DNA of 64,000 nucleotides from positions 1,802,375-1,866,374 of the forward strand of contig WGMB01000003.1 of assembly GCA_016125275.1 (NCBI GenBank), read 5' to 3'. The first letter of the stretch is position 1. Every line of letters starts with the position of its first letter. Below, one piece after another: positions 1-8,868 of the stretch. The translations under genes and the position numbers were made by a program. The stretch comes from Acidobacteriota bacterium (GTDB lineage Bacteria; Acidobacteriota; Terriglobia; Bryobacterales; UBA6623). The notes beneath the pieces were generated by a model that had not been told where the DNA came from, ran no database searches, and worked only from the letters and a program-made list of their open reading frames with translations.

Positions 1-442
1 CGAACGCCCAGCCGATCAGGTAGCCCAAGCCGGCGCTGACCGGAATCACGGCCGCGCGCTCGGCGCCGCCGCCATCGCCAACCATCGCCGCCGGCACTGC
101 CAGCCCGCCCAGGATGGCCATGCCGGTAACGCGGCCCGCCGTGCTCTTCTCTTGCGACCGGAGCCGCAGACGCTGCACATCCGCTCGATCCACAGTCACC
201 GTGTCGGACTTCCGCTGGACGACCACCCCGTCGCTGGAAACGCTCGCGACTTCGCCGCGGACCAGCCCGCCGCCGGAGAAGCGCTTGACGTCGACCTGCG
301 CGCCCGGAGGCAGCGCCTCAGCCAGCGCCCAGTCGCCGGTTTGCGCGCAGAGCGCGATGGCTGACAGCATGACGGCGCGAAACATGCGCCGCCAGCCCGC
401 GATTCTCACGACGTGACCCTCGACGATCGCTTGCAGGCTCAT
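1..442 (-). CDS. Exported hypothetical protein, cut by the window edge
   Basis: The reading frame runs off the left edge, so the C-terminus is missing. The ATG at 442 follows a GGGAGG ribosome site at 6 bases. About 20 residues in lies a hydrophobic stretch (FRAVMLSAIALCA) that looks like a signal peptide, so a start at the internal Met about 60 bases downstream is also possible. The mature part opens with a short beta-rich segment (VDVKRF, LVRGEVASV, GVVVQRKS), followed by a Gly/Ala-rich hydrophobic segment typical of a membrane helix. It resembles the many small acidobacterial exported proteins with a glycine-rich transmembrane tail. No function is assigned. Confidence 0.55.
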   Translation of the reverse strand, partial: MSLQAIVEGHVVRIAGWRRMFRAVMLSAIALCAQTGDWALAEALPPGAQVDVKRFSGGGLVRGEVASVSSDGVVVQRKSDTVTVDRADVQRLRLRSQEKSTAGRVTGMAILGGLAVPAAMVGDGGGAERAAVIPVSAGLGYLIGWAF

Positions 443-540
443 CTCGAACCTCCCGTAGCGTGAGTGTACGGCAAACAAGCCGGCCTCGCAGCCCAGAAAT
501 GCGGCCATTCCGATCCGGATCGAAGCGCAGCGCGCCCCGC

Positions 541-1716
541 TCACCGGCCCCCAAAGCCGATCGTCACGAGCGCCTGCACCTGATTCCGGCGGGTCATCCC
601 GGGCGCATTGTCCGCGGGGGCGTCCTGGGCCCAGCGCACGTAGCGCAACGACGGCGTCACGAAGAAGCGGCCCCGCCGAAGCTCGACGCCCGCCCCCGCC
701 ACGACCCCGACCGTGGAAGGCCTGCTGCTGTTGCGGTTGCCCGACAGCCGAAACGTCGGCCCCGCAAACGCAATCGGCCGCGTCGGGCCCAGCTCGAAGC
801 GGCGCTTCGCCAGCACCGGAGTCTCCCAGGTCAACACGGTCGCCCGGGCGCGCTCGCTCAGAATCAACGGGTGGTAGAGCGCGTCCGCCTCCACGCTCCA
901 TCGCGGGGAGACCCTGTACTCCACCGCGACGCCCGCCATTCGGGTGGTGAGCCCTGCGAAGCCGTTCTTCTCCGGAAAGCCCGCCGTGAGGGTCGTCCCT
1001 CCGATGAAGCCGACCGAGAACGCCTCTGACGGAGGCTCCTTGGCGCCCAGCGACGCCGCAGGGAGATCCACGCCGAGCAGCACGCTGATCCTGTCGCGCC
1101 GGAACGGATAGGGGCTGCCGCCGGACGCCTCCTCCGGCGAGGCCGACCAGCGGGTGTACCGAACCGTGGGCTGCAATCGCAGCGGCCCCGCGCCGAACAC
1201 CGTCCCCACGCCGCCGACGATGCCGACCTTGCCGGGGTTGTCGTATCCGCCAAACGGCAGCAAGGCCGGCCCGCCCTCCAGAATCAGGTTGGCGCCGCCC
1301 AGCCGGAAGCGGCGCTTGGCGAGGATGGGGATCTCGATCATCAGCTCATCGAACCGGTCGACGAACTCCGAGACCAGCGGACCACCTGGCCGGCTCTCGA
1401 TCGGCGGATCATAGCGGGCTGTATAGGTCCAGACCGGGCGGTGGAAGAGCACATCGGCTTCCAGCGCCCAGCGCTGCCCGAAATCCACCTGCACCTTGGG
1501 TCCGATCCGCGGCGTGAAGGAGCTCGACTCGCGGGAAATAGACACCGATCGCAGCGGCTCGGTCGATTCAAAGAACTGGTCGGGGCGAGACCGGAAGTCG
1601 TCGTTCAGGTACAGGCCGCCGATCACGCCGAGGGAGAGCTCCTGGGCGGCGCCCGCGGAGCCCAAGACCAGGCAGGCTGACAGGGCGAAAGCCCGTGCGA
1701 CCGAGGCGGTTGGCAT
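541..1716 (-). CDS. Exported protein with two duplicated beta-barrel-like halves
   Basis: The protein has 391 residues. The start at 1716 gives a clean signal peptide (hydrophobic core at residues 8-22, AQ cleavage near 24). The rest is two homologous halves: residues 27-220 and 233-390 share the order GGxxL, LEAD/VEAD, a tyrosine-rich strand, LAKRRF (132-137 and 302-307) and RYTRW/RYVRW (186-190 and 358-362). The offset is about 170 residues. Alternating hydrophobic and aromatic residues and the terminal strand suggest an outer-membrane beta-barrel fold of the OmpA/PF13505 kind, repeated twice. An open frame continues upstream to 2433, but that part is antisense-frame noise over tctA. Role unknown. 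Confidence 0.7.
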   Translation of the reverse strand: MPTASVARAFALSACLVLGSAGAAQELSLGVIGGLYLNDDFRSRPDQFFESTEPLRSVSISRESSSFTPRIGPKVQVDFGQRWALEADVLFHRPVWTYTARYDPPIESRPGGPLVSEFVDRFDELMIEIPILAKRRFRLGGANLILEGGPALLPFGGYDNPGKVGIVGGVGTVFGAGPLRLQPTVRYTRWSASPEEASGGSPYPFRRDRISVLLGVDLPAASLGAKEPPSEAFSVGFIGGTTLTAGFPEKNGFAGLTTRMAGVAVEYRVSPRWSVEADALYHPLILSERARATVLTWETPVLAKRRFELGPTRPIAFAGPTFRLSGNRNSSRPSTVGVVAGAGVELRRGRFFVTPSLRYVRWAQDAPADNAPGMTRRNQVQALVTIGFGGR

Positions 1717-1790
1717 TGTCAGCCAACAACGCCTGGCCGGCCGAGATGGTTTCGGGACCGAACGATTCGGAGACCGGAACAGGCCGGCGC

Positions 1791-3269
1791 TCAGGCGCTC
1801 TTGCGGCGGAAGAACGGCGACGCCAGCGAGACGACCGTGGCCAGCAGGAAGAACAGCACGATCGGCCGCGTCAGCGGGACCGTCCAGTCTCCCCGGCTCA
1901 AGATCAGCGCCCGCCGCAGGTTCGCCTCCATCATCGGCCCCAGAATCAGCCCCAGCACCAGCGGCCCCAGCGGAACGGTCGCCCTGCGCAGCAGAAAGCC
2001 GATCACGCCGGCGACGTACATCGCCCACACGTCCACCACGGCGTTGTTGAGCGCATACGCCCCGACCGTGCCGAACAGCACGATGCCGGCCCACAGCCAG
2101 GGGTTGGGCACGCGCAGAACCCTCGCCAGCGGCCGAGCCCCCAGCAGTCCCAACAGGAACACCAGCACCGCCGCCAGGACCATCAGCAGCACCAGCGTGA
2201 AGACGAACGGCCGATTGTTCTGGAACAGCAGCGGACCGGGCTGAATGCCGTGGATCAGTAGCGCGCCGATCAGAATCGCCGACACGGCGTCGCCCGGAAT
2301 GCCCAGCGTGAGCATCGTCGTCATGGCTCCGCCGATGGCCGCGTTGGCGGCGGCGACCGCCGACGACAGGCCTTCCAGCGAGCCCTTGCCGTAGATCTCC
2401 TTGTCGCGGGCCAGCCGGCGCGTCTGCTCCCAAGCGATCACCGAACCCACGTCGCCGCCGGCGGCCGGGATGGCGCCGACCAGCGTGCCGATGGCGGCGC
2501 CGGTGAACGCGGCCGGCGCGATGCGGCGCGCCTCCTCGCCGGTGGGCGTGGTGCGGCCGAGCTTGGCGTCGGCCTGCGCGGTCTGCGTCCGGCCGGCCCC
2601 TTCGGAGATCTGCGTGAGGACCTCGCTCAGGCCGAACAGGCCGATCATCACCGGGACGAAGGAGATGCCGTCGAGAAAGTCCGCAATGCCGAAGTTGAAG
2701 CGCGGATAGGCCGTCATGGGGTCCAGCCCGACGGTCGCCAGCGCCAGCCCCAGGCAGCCGGCCAGCAGCCCCTTCAGGACGTGCTTGCCGGATACGCCCG
2801 CCATCAGGCTGATGCCGAACAGCGCCAGTCCAAAGTACTCCGCCGGCCCGAAGCTGAGCGCGAAGGTGGCGATCGGAAACGCCGCCACGGCCAGAAACAC
2901 GATGCTGACGAGTTGCCCGGCCAGGGACATCCAGGCGTTGAGGCCGAGCGCCAAGCCGGCCTGCCCCCGCTGCGAGAGCGCGTAGCCGTCCCAGGAGGTG
3001 GCGATCGAAGCCGGCGTGCCGGGGACGTTGATCAGGATGGCCGGAATGCCTCCGGCCGGGATGGCGCCGGCGTAGATGCCCAGCAGCATCGCCAGCCCCT
3101 GCTCGGCGGAGACCCAGAACGTCAGCGGCGTGAGCACCGCCACGCCCATCGTGGCGGTCAGGCCCGGCAAGGCCCCGAAGATTGCGCCCAGAACCACGCC
3201 GACGGCGAGAAAGCCGAGCGTCTGCAGCTCGAAGACGGCCCGCAGGGCTACCAGCAAATCCGGGGTCAT
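1791..3269 (-). CDS. tctA: Tripartite tricarboxylate transporter, large permease TctA
   Basis: The protein has 492 residues, normal for TctA (about 500). It is the large, roughly 12-helix membrane subunit of a secondary carboxylate transporter that works with a periplasmic binding protein and a small permease. The diagnostic segment FGALPGLTATMGVAVLTPLT lies near residue 27, and a second inverted-repeat glycine/proline segment (GAIPAAGGDVGSVIAWEQTRR) follows in the second half. The start ATG overlaps the tctB stop codon as ATGA (3266-3269), so translation is probably coupled. Substrate cannot be read from the permease. The neighbouring dehydratase suggests a sugar acid or hydroxycarboxylate. 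Confidence 0.93.
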   Translation of the reverse strand: MTPDLLVALRAVFELQTLGFLAVGVVLGAIFGALPGLTATMGVAVLTPLTFWVSAEQGLAMLLGIYAGAIPAGGIPAILINVPGTPASIATSWDGYALSQRGQAGLALGLNAWMSLAGQLVSIVFLAVAAFPIATFALSFGPAEYFGLALFGISLMAGVSGKHVLKGLLAGCLGLALATVGLDPMTAYPRFNFGIADFLDGISFVPVMIGLFGLSEVLTQISEGAGRTQTAQADAKLGRTTPTGEEARRIAPAAFTGAAIGTLVGAIPAAGGDVGSVIAWEQTRRLARDKEIYGKGSLEGLSSAVAAANAAIGGAMTTMLTLGIPGDAVSAILIGALLIHGIQPGPLLFQNNRPFVFTLVLLMVLAAVLVFLLGLLGARPLARVLRVPNPWLWAGIVLFGTVGAYALNNAVVDVWAMYVAGVIGFLLRRATVPLGPLVLGLILGPMMEANLRRALILSRGDWTVPLTRPIVLFFLLATVVSLASPFFRRKSA

Positions 3270-3676
3270 TCCAAAGACACTCGCAGCCCGTATTGGAAGG
3301 CCAGCACCACGGCCGCCGTCAGCGTGGCGGAAACGCCCAGCCCGGCCCGCCAGCTCTCGCCCAGCAGCCGCAGCAGCAGCGCCAGGAAGACGACCGTCCG
3401 CAGCGCGAACCAGCCCGAGCCCCACAGCAGCAGGTAGACCAGGGTCAGCCCGGCGACCAGCGCCGGACGGCTCCAGCGGATGGGTTCCTTGGCCTTCTCC
3501 GGGGATGTTTTCAGGATCAGGGGAGCGGCCAGCAGCAGCATCGCAACGCCGATCCAGAACGGGAAGAAACCCGCCCCGGGCTGCTTGCCGATGCCGGCCG
3601 GCAACGCCTTGGCGCCCGCCATCAGAGCGGCGGCGAAGGCGGCGAAGACGAGCCCGACGATGCGGTCCGCGCTCAT
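3266..3676 (-). CDS. tctB: Tripartite tricarboxylate transporter, small permease TctB
   Basis: The protein has 136 residues with four hydrophobic helices, as expected for the small TctB membrane subunit that assembles with TctA. Start chosen at the ATG at 3676, which overlaps the tctC stop as ATGA (3673-3676). Its own stop overlaps the tctA start in the same way. Sequence conservation in TctB is low, so the assignment rests on size, helix pattern (the first helix follows MSADRIVGL) and its place between tctC and tctA. Confidence 0.9.
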   Translation of the reverse strand: MSADRIVGLVFAAFAAALMAGAKALPAGIGKQPGAGFFPFWIGVAMLLLAAPLILKTSPEKAKEPIRWSRPALVAGLTLVYLLLWGSGWFALRTVVFLALLLRLLGESWRAGLGVSATLTAAVVLAFQYGLRVSLE

Positions 3677-4623
3677 CGCTCCATCCTCAGCAATTGCGGC
3701 AGCTCCCCCGCGAAGAAGTCGCTTTGCTCGAGCGCGAAGGTCCGGAAGGCGTCGCGGTCCAGATAGACCGGCGTCATGCCGCGTTCGAGGCAGAGCTCCT
3801 TCCACTCCTCGCTGTCAAAGGCCTGCTTGAAGGCGCCGGCCAGCTTGGCCACGCGGTCGTCCGGCACGCCCTTGGGCCCGAAGAAGCCGCTCCACGCCGG
3901 CGCGCCGAACTCGTAGCCCAGCTCATGCGTGGTGGGCGTATCGGGGAACACCGAGCTGCGCGCCTCGTCGAACACAGCCAGCGGGCGCAGCTTGCCCGAC
4001 TGCACGTGGGCGACCACCTCGCCGACCCCCGCGATGGCCGCATCGACGTGCCCGCCCAGCAGCGAGACCAGCGCGGGCGAGCTGCCGCCGTAGGGCAGGT
4101 GCGTAAAGCGTACGCCCGTGCGCTGCTCCAGCAGAAGGGTATTGAAGTGCCAGATCGAACCGGTGCCGGAGTTCGAGAAGATCAGCCCGCCGGGGTCCTT
4201 GCGCGCGGCGTCGAGCAGCTCGTCGAGCGACTGCCAGGGGGCGTCGGTGCGAACGACCAGCGCGGGCGGCGTCTTGGAGACCATGCAGATCAGAGCCATG
4301 TCGTCGGGGCCCACGTCGGCAAAGCCCAGCGAGCGAACGGTGGCGATCTCCACCGGAGCGTGCCCGATGGTGTAGCCGTCAGGAGGCCGCCGCACGGTGA
4401 AGGCGAAAGCAAGCGCGCCGCTTGCGCCGGGCTTGTTCTCGCAGACCACGGGAACGCCCAGAGGCCCTTCGGCCAGACTGGCCATCACCCGCGAGACCGT
4501 GTCCGAGGTGCCGCCCGGCGCGGCTTGCACGATCAGGCGAATCTCTTTGGAAGGGTACGGCCCGTCGGCGGTGGAACAGCCGGCGAGCAACAGGAGCGCC
4601 GGCAGCAGGGCCCGGGCGAACAT
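3673..4623 (-). CDS. tctC: Tripartite tricarboxylate transporter substrate-binding lipoprotein TctC (Bug family)
   Basis: The protein has 316 residues. The N-terminus is a lipoprotein signal peptide with lipobox LLAGC, giving a lipidated Cys16. The mature protein starts with the Bug/TctC signature (YPSKEIRLIVQAAPGGTSDT), followed by ENKPGASG and SNSGTGS, the loops that grip the carboxylate of the ligand. It would capture a carboxylate outside the inner membrane and hand it to TctA/TctB. Residues near position 165 contain a conserved Asp-poor pocket, so the exact ligand is not predictable. It is the first of three overlapping transporter genes. Confidence 0.92.
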   Translation of the reverse strand: MFARALLPALLLLAGCSTADGPYPSKEIRLIVQAAPGGTSDTVSRVMASLAEGPLGVPVVCENKPGASGALAFAFTVRRPPDGYTIGHAPVEIATVRSLGFADVGPDDMALICMVSKTPPALVVRTDAPWQSLDELLDAARKDPGGLIFSNSGTGSIWHFNTLLLEQRTGVRFTHLPYGGSSPALVSLLGGHVDAAIAGVGEVVAHVQSGKLRPLAVFDEARSSVFPDTPTTHELGYEFGAPAWSGFFGPKGVPDDRVAKLAGAFKQAFDSEEWKELCLERGMTPVYLDRDAFRTFALEQSDFFAGELPQLLRMER

Positions 4624-4669
4624 TCTCGATAGGATAGCGCGGCGGCGCGGGCGCGTGAGCCGAGCCGCC

Positions 4670-5758
4670 CTAAGCTCCCAGCGCCTCCAGCTTCGCCCAG
4701 TCCAGGCGCACGCCGTGCCCCGGCCGTTCCGGCGCCACGGCCTGCCCGTCCTCAATCGTCAGCGGCCCGTCGAGCAGAAACCGCTCCAACCCAAAGCCGT
4801 GCCATTCCAGGTACGACGCGTTGGGCGAGGCCGCCAGCAGGTGCACGTGCAGGTCGTGTACGCCGTGCGTCGTCACCGGGCGCTTGTAGTCGTAGGCCAT
4901 CCGCTGGACCTGCCGCCAGGCGGTCACGCCGCCCATCGTCGCCAAGTCCGGCTGGGGATAGTCCGCGGCGCCGAAGCCCAGAAGCCGCGAGAACTCTTCC
5001 ACGCTGTGCAGGTTCTCGCCGGTCGCAATCGCCGGCCCGTCCTCGCACACCAGCTCGGCGTGGCCCTCGAAGTCGCCAGGGTCGAGCGGCTCCTCCAGCC
5101 ACACCAGGTCAAACTCCGCAAACGCCTGCGAACGCCGGATCGCCTCGTCCAGCTCCCAGGCCATGTTCGCGTCGACCATCAGCGGAAACCCCTCGCCCAG
5201 CAGCTCCCGCATCGCCCGGATGCGCTCGACGTCTTCCGCCAAACGCTCCCGGCCGACCTTCATCTTGATCGCCCGAAAGCCCGCGTCGAGCGTCTGCCGC
5301 GCCTGCTCCAGCAGCTCCTCCAGCGGCAGATCCAAATCGATGCCGCCGGCGTAGACGTCCACCCGGGGGTCCTTGCCGCCCAGAAAACGCCACAGCGGCT
5401 GCTCGGCGCGCCGGGCGGCCAAGTCCCACAACGCCACATCGACGGCCGCGATGGCGAACGACGCCGCGCCGCCGCGCCCCACCCAGTGCAGCCGATGCTG
5501 CATGGCTTCCCACACGGCCTCGATGTCGGAGCAGTCGCTGCCCAGCAGCGCCGGCGCCAGGTCGTCGCGCACCATCGCGTGGACGGCGGTCCCGCCCCGA
5601 CCCACCGTGTAGGTGTAGCCCAGGCCTTCCAGCCCCTTGTCGTCGCGCAGCCGGCAGACGACGAGCTCGAAGTCCGTCATCGCGCCGTGCGTCGCGTCCG
5701 AGACGGGCGCGGGCAAGGGCACGCGGTAGTAGGCGGCGTCCGCCGACTCGATGTACAT
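4670..5758 (-). CDS. Mandelate racemase / muconate lactonizing enzyme family, probable sugar-acid dehydratase
   Basis: The protein has 362 residues, the usual length for the enolase superfamily. The capping domain occupies residues 1-125 and the TIM barrel the rest. Visible catalytic elements are the KxK base (K165, K167 in IKMKVG), metal ligands D196 (VDANM), E222 (LEEPL) and E248 (TGENL), and H298 paired with D271. The KxK plus His/Asp dyad is typical of the mandelate racemase subgroup, which contains acid-sugar dehydratases such as L-talarate/galactarate and D-tartrate dehydratase. It follows the HAD gene by 9 bases and precedes tctC by 46, so it probably processes the transported acid. 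The precise substrate is inferred, not shown. Confidence 0.88.
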   Translation of the reverse strand: MYIESADAAYYRVPLPAPVSDATHGAMTDFELVVCRLRDDKGLEGLGYTYTVGRGGTAVHAMVRDDLAPALLGSDCSDIEAVWEAMQHRLHWVGRGGAASFAIAAVDVALWDLAARRAEQPLWRFLGGKDPRVDVYAGGIDLDLPLEELLEQARQTLDAGFRAIKMKVGRERLAEDVERIRAMRELLGEGFPLMVDANMAWELDEAIRRSQAFAEFDLVWLEEPLDPGDFEGHAELVCEDGPAIATGENLHSVEEFSRLLGFGAADYPQPDLATMGGVTAWRQVQRMAYDYKRPVTTHGVHDLHVHLLAASPNASYLEWHGFGLERFLLDGPLTIEDGQAVAPERPGHGVRLDWAKLEALGA

Positions 5759-5767
5759 GAATCTCCT

Positions 5768-6436
5768 CTACGGGCGGTCCGTGCGGAGGATCGCTTCGGC
5801 CACCTCGATGAGGTCGCGGCCCACGATGTCCACCGGCTCGTCCAGCTTTCCCAAAATTCTGTGCGGACGCGCCACGAAGGCCGCCCGGCAACCGGCGCGG
5901 ACGGCTCCGGTGGTGTCCCAGTTGTGGGCGGCGATCAGCCGCAGCTCGCCCGGCTCCACACCCAGCCGGCCGGCGGCCATGCGGTAGACCTCCGGGTGCG
6001 GCTTGAACTTGCGCACCTCGTCCACGGACAAGGCCGCCTCGAAGAAGCCTCGGATGCCGGCATGCGCCAACTGGGCGTGCAGCGTGCGGTAGGGCGAGTT
6101 GGTGAGCGCGACCAGCCGAAACCCGGCTTCGCGCAGCATCTCGAGCGCCGGCTCGACGTCCGGGTGGGGCTCGAGCTCGCGCATCTGGCCCAGCGTCGCC
6201 ACGGCGTCTTCCTCGCTCAGTTCCACGTCGTGCCGACGGGCCGTCAGCTCGAGCGCTTCCCGCGCCAGGGTCGAGAAGTCCTGATAGCGGTCGGTGACGG
6301 TGGCGACCATCGCCGACTGCAACAGTTGCGAGAACCACTCGCTCAGCACCGCGGCGTCATCGAAGATGCGCTCGAAGTGCGGATCGAGGCTCGACAAGTC
6401 GAGCATGGTTTCGTTCACGTCGAAAGCGAGGATCAT
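5768..6436 (-). CDS. Haloacid dehalogenase type II (HAD superfamily)
   Basis: The protein has 222 residues starting at the ATG at 6436. A longer frame to 6475 adds only an arginine-rich stub. HAD motifs are all present: motif I FDVNET with nucleophile D6, motif II LTNS (S114), motif III lysine K145 in KFKPHPEVY, and motif IV around HNWDTTGA (D174). The SNxWD-like HNWD and the FKPHPEVY loop match L-2-haloacid dehalogenases, which hydrolyse 2-haloalkanoic acids to 2-hydroxyacids, but many such proteins are general phosphatases. Being first in a unit with a dehydratase and a carboxylate importer, it may act on a 2-substituted acid. Confidence 0.88.
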   Translation of the reverse strand: MILAFDVNETMLDLSSLDPHFERIFDDAAVLSEWFSQLLQSAMVATVTDRYQDFSTLAREALELTARRHDVELSEEDAVATLGQMRELEPHPDVEPALEMLREAGFRLVALTNSPYRTLHAQLAHAGIRGFFEAALSVDEVRKFKPHPEVYRMAAGRLGVEPGELRLIAAHNWDTTGAVRAGCRAAFVARPHRILGKLDEPVDIVGRDLIEVAEAILRTDRP

Positions 6437-6527
6437 CGCCGCGCTCGCACGGCCCGCTCGCCGCCGGTTCCCCAACGCGACGACGCGGGCGCTGCCGCGC
6501 CCGCGATTGTACCGAATCGGCTGGATG

Positions 6528-7430
6528 CTAGAGAGTCTTCGGGAAGGGGTCCAGGCCTTCTTGGCGGAGGCGGCTGGACCAGGCGTCGAGCTGGTGACGG
6601 TCCGCCGCCGGTCCTACCAGCACCCGCACCAGGTTGTCGTCGCCGGGCTCGCGCAGCCGGACGGGAAAACCTTCGCTCTCCAGCCGGCGGCTCAGCTCGT
6701 CCGCGGCTCTGCGCGACCGCAAGGCGGAAACCTGCAGGTGCAACCCGGAGGCCGGCCCGGCTTGGGCGACCGCCGGGGCCTCGACCGCCGGCCCCTCGAC
6801 CGCCGGCTTCGGCTCGGCCGGAAGCTGCGGCGCGGGCGCCGGCTCCGCAGCGGCGACCGGCGTCGTTTCGATTGCGGGCTCCGCGACCTGGGCCGTGCGC
6901 TCGGAGGCCTCCGCTACGCCGAATCCCGGCGCTTCCATCGAGCCCGAACCCACGGAATGGCCGGTGCTGTAGCCGATGATGAGCGCCCCAATCAGCGCCA
7001 GAAACACGCCCGAGGCCAGCAGAGGCGGGGCGGCCACGCGCCAGCCGCCGTCAGACATGTGGACCGCCTCGGCCGCGACGGCGGGCTTGGGAGCCGCCGC
7101 CAAGGGGGCGAGAAGCGGCGCCGCGGGCTCCGGAGCAAAGGAGGGCGTTACCGGAGCGGGCGGCGCCGCGAGGGAGAGGTCGTCGCTGGGATCCTTCAAC
7201 GCGCCCTCGAGCTGATCCACGGCCTGTTCGAGCTTGACGACGGCCGACTGCGCCCGGATCGACGACTTCGCAACCGGTCTGCGTCGGCGCGGCTTCGGGG
7301 CGGCCAGAGCCGTCGCGTCCTTGGGTTCGGCGGCCGCCTTGGTCCTGCGGCGGGGCGCTTTGGGCTTCGCTGCGGGGGCTTCCGGGGTCGCCGTGACTTC
7401 CTCGACGGGGGCGGGTTTCTTCTGCGGCAT
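6528..7430 (-). CDS. SPOR-domain membrane protein
   Basis: The protein has 300 residues from the ATG at 7430. The N-terminal cytoplasmic region is rich in Pro, Ala, Lys and Arg (residues 1-125) with a short helical segment near 60-80. A single transmembrane helix spans about 135-155. A low-complexity Ala/Pro/Glu linker follows. The last 70 residues form a SPOR domain (LHLQVSALRSRRAADELSRR, then FPVRL, NLVRVLVGP). SPOR domains bind denuded septal peptidoglycan, so this is a bitopic envelope protein probably recruited to division sites. An in-frame extension to 7511 lacks a ribosome site and is not used. Confidence 0.85.
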   Translation of the reverse strand: MPQKKPAPVEEVTATPEAPAAKPKAPRRRTKAAAEPKDATALAAPKPRRRRPVAKSSIRAQSAVVKLEQAVDQLEGALKDPSDDLSLAAPPAPVTPSFAPEPAAPLLAPLAAAPKPAVAAEAVHMSDGGWRVAAPPLLASGVFLALIGALIIGYSTGHSVGSGSMEAPGFGVAEASERTAQVAEPAIETTPVAAAEPAPAPQLPAEPKPAVEGPAVEAPAVAQAGPASGLHLQVSALRSRRAADELSRRLESEGFPVRLREPGDDNLVRVLVGPAADRHQLDAWSSRLRQEGLDPFPKTL

Positions 7431-7568
7431 ATATCTGCACGCCATGCAGGCGTATGCCAATCGTACGGGCGTGGGGAAAGGGCATCCATCCGAGGATTGC
7501 TCGATTTCCACAGGCCGCTCGCCTGCCGATCCCCGTAAAGGTACTAAGGTGTTGGGCGGAGGGAGTCG

Positions 7569-8774
7569 TCAGCCCCGCAACGGAATTCTGAGGGTCACGG
7601 TGGAGCCCTCGCCGGGCTGACTCTCGATCTCGATCGAGCCGCCGTGCTCGTCGAGCACCTGCTTGACGATCGCCATGCCCAGGCCTGCGCCCACGCGAAC
7701 GCCCTTGGTGGTAAAGCCCGGGTCGAAGACCCTCTGGCGCAGTGCCTCGTCGATGCCGACGCCCGTGTCGGTGACGCTCACCACGGCAACGCCGTCCTCG
7801 GCCCGGGCCGCCACCCGCAAGGCGCCTTCGCCTTCGATCGCCTCCACGGCGTTGAGCAGAACGTTCATGAAGACCTGATTGAGGTCTCCGTGGCGCGCAC
7901 GAACCGGCGGCAGCGGCGCGAAGTCGGTCTCCACCCGGACCCGCTGGGCGGTCTGCGGTTCGATCAGCGCCAGCGCCGAGCGCAATCCGTCGAGCAGATC
8001 GGCCTCGCCCTCGGCCCCGAAATCGACGCGGCTGAAGGTCCGTAAGCTGCCGATGGTGCGAGAAAGCTGTTCCACAGCCTGCTCGCTGGCGCGGGTGACG
8101 TCGTCGAGCACAGCGCCCAGGCGCTCGGCAGCCTCGCTGTCGGCGGCCAACCGCCGAGCCAGGCTCAGCGCCGTCTGGTTGGCGCTGCGCAGCGCTCCCA
8201 GCGGGGTATTGATCTGGTGCACGACGCCGGCGGTGAGTTGCGCGAGCGCGGCAACTTTGGCGGCCTGCAGCAGTTCGGCCTGCTTGCGCTCGATCTCCGC
8301 GGTCCGCTCGCGCACCTGCTGCTCGAGCGTGCGGTTGTACTCCTTCAGGCGCGCCCGCAGCTTGCGGGCCTCGGTCACATCGCGCATCACCGCCAGCGCA
8401 AAGGAGCCGTCGGCGATCTCGATCGGCCCGACGCTGATCTCGACCGGAAACTCCTCGCCGCTCTTGCGCCGGGCCGTCAGCTCCAGCTCCTCGCCGTGCC
8501 GAAAGCGGCTCGGTCCCAGCACCACCTGCGGCGACGCGAAATACTGCTGCACCAGCCGGGGGTGATCCGGCCGGTAGCGCTGCGGCATCAGGTCTTCCAC
8601 GGGCCGCCCCTGCAGCTCGCCTTCGGACCAGCCGAAGACGCGCTCGGCGACCTCGTTGGAGGCCGCAATCCGGCCGGACCGGTCGACCAGAATCACGGCG
8701 TCAGGGATCGTTTCGAGCACCGCCCGAAACGTCCTGTCCTCGAGATGCAGATCGGAGAGCGGCAAAGCGGCCAT
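7569..8774 (-). CDS. PAS-domain sensor histidine kinase
   Basis: The protein has 401 residues. A PAS domain covers about 15-135 (AVLETIPDAVILVDRSGRI, with the PAC end ALAVMRDVTEARKL), then a coiled coil (140-175), a dimerisation/phosphoacceptor helix with H186 in VVHQINTPLGA, and an HATPase_c domain (N box NQVFMNVLLNAVEA, G1 DTGVGI, G2 GAGLGMAI). No transmembrane segment is visible, so it is cytosolic. The residue after the phosphorylated His is Gln rather than the usual Glu. No response regulator lies beside it, so the partner is unknown. A GTG three bases upstream is an alternative start. Confidence 0.92.
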   Translation of the reverse strand: MAALPLSDLHLEDRTFRAVLETIPDAVILVDRSGRIAASNEVAERVFGWSEGELQGRPVEDLMPQRYRPDHPRLVQQYFASPQVVLGPSRFRHGEELELTARRKSGEEFPVEISVGPIEIADGSFALAVMRDVTEARKLRARLKEYNRTLEQQVRERTAEIERKQAELLQAAKVAALAQLTAGVVHQINTPLGALRSANQTALSLARRLAADSEAAERLGAVLDDVTRASEQAVEQLSRTIGSLRTFSRVDFGAEGEADLLDGLRSALALIEPQTAQRVRVETDFAPLPPVRARHGDLNQVFMNVLLNAVEAIEGEGALRVAARAEDGVAVVSVTDTGVGIDEALRQRVFDPGFTTKGVRVGAGLGMAIVKQVLDEHGGSIEIESQPGEGSTVTLRIPLRG

Positions 8775-8868
8775 CACGAAATCTTCAGAGAAGATCCCGA
8801 CAGTCTAGCAGCAGAATACGGCTCCGATCGCATGCGAAATGCACGCCGCGGCCGAGGGAGGAGAACAG

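Noticed and set aside
1717..2433. Upstream extension of the duplicated barrel protein
   Set aside because: The extra 239 codons overlap tctA in another frame on the same strand and would bury an obvious signal peptide.
4397..6979. An 860-codon plus-strand open frame across tctC, the dehydratase, HAD and SPOR genes
   Set aside because: It crosses four well-supported genes on the other strand and has low-complexity Arg/Pro composition.
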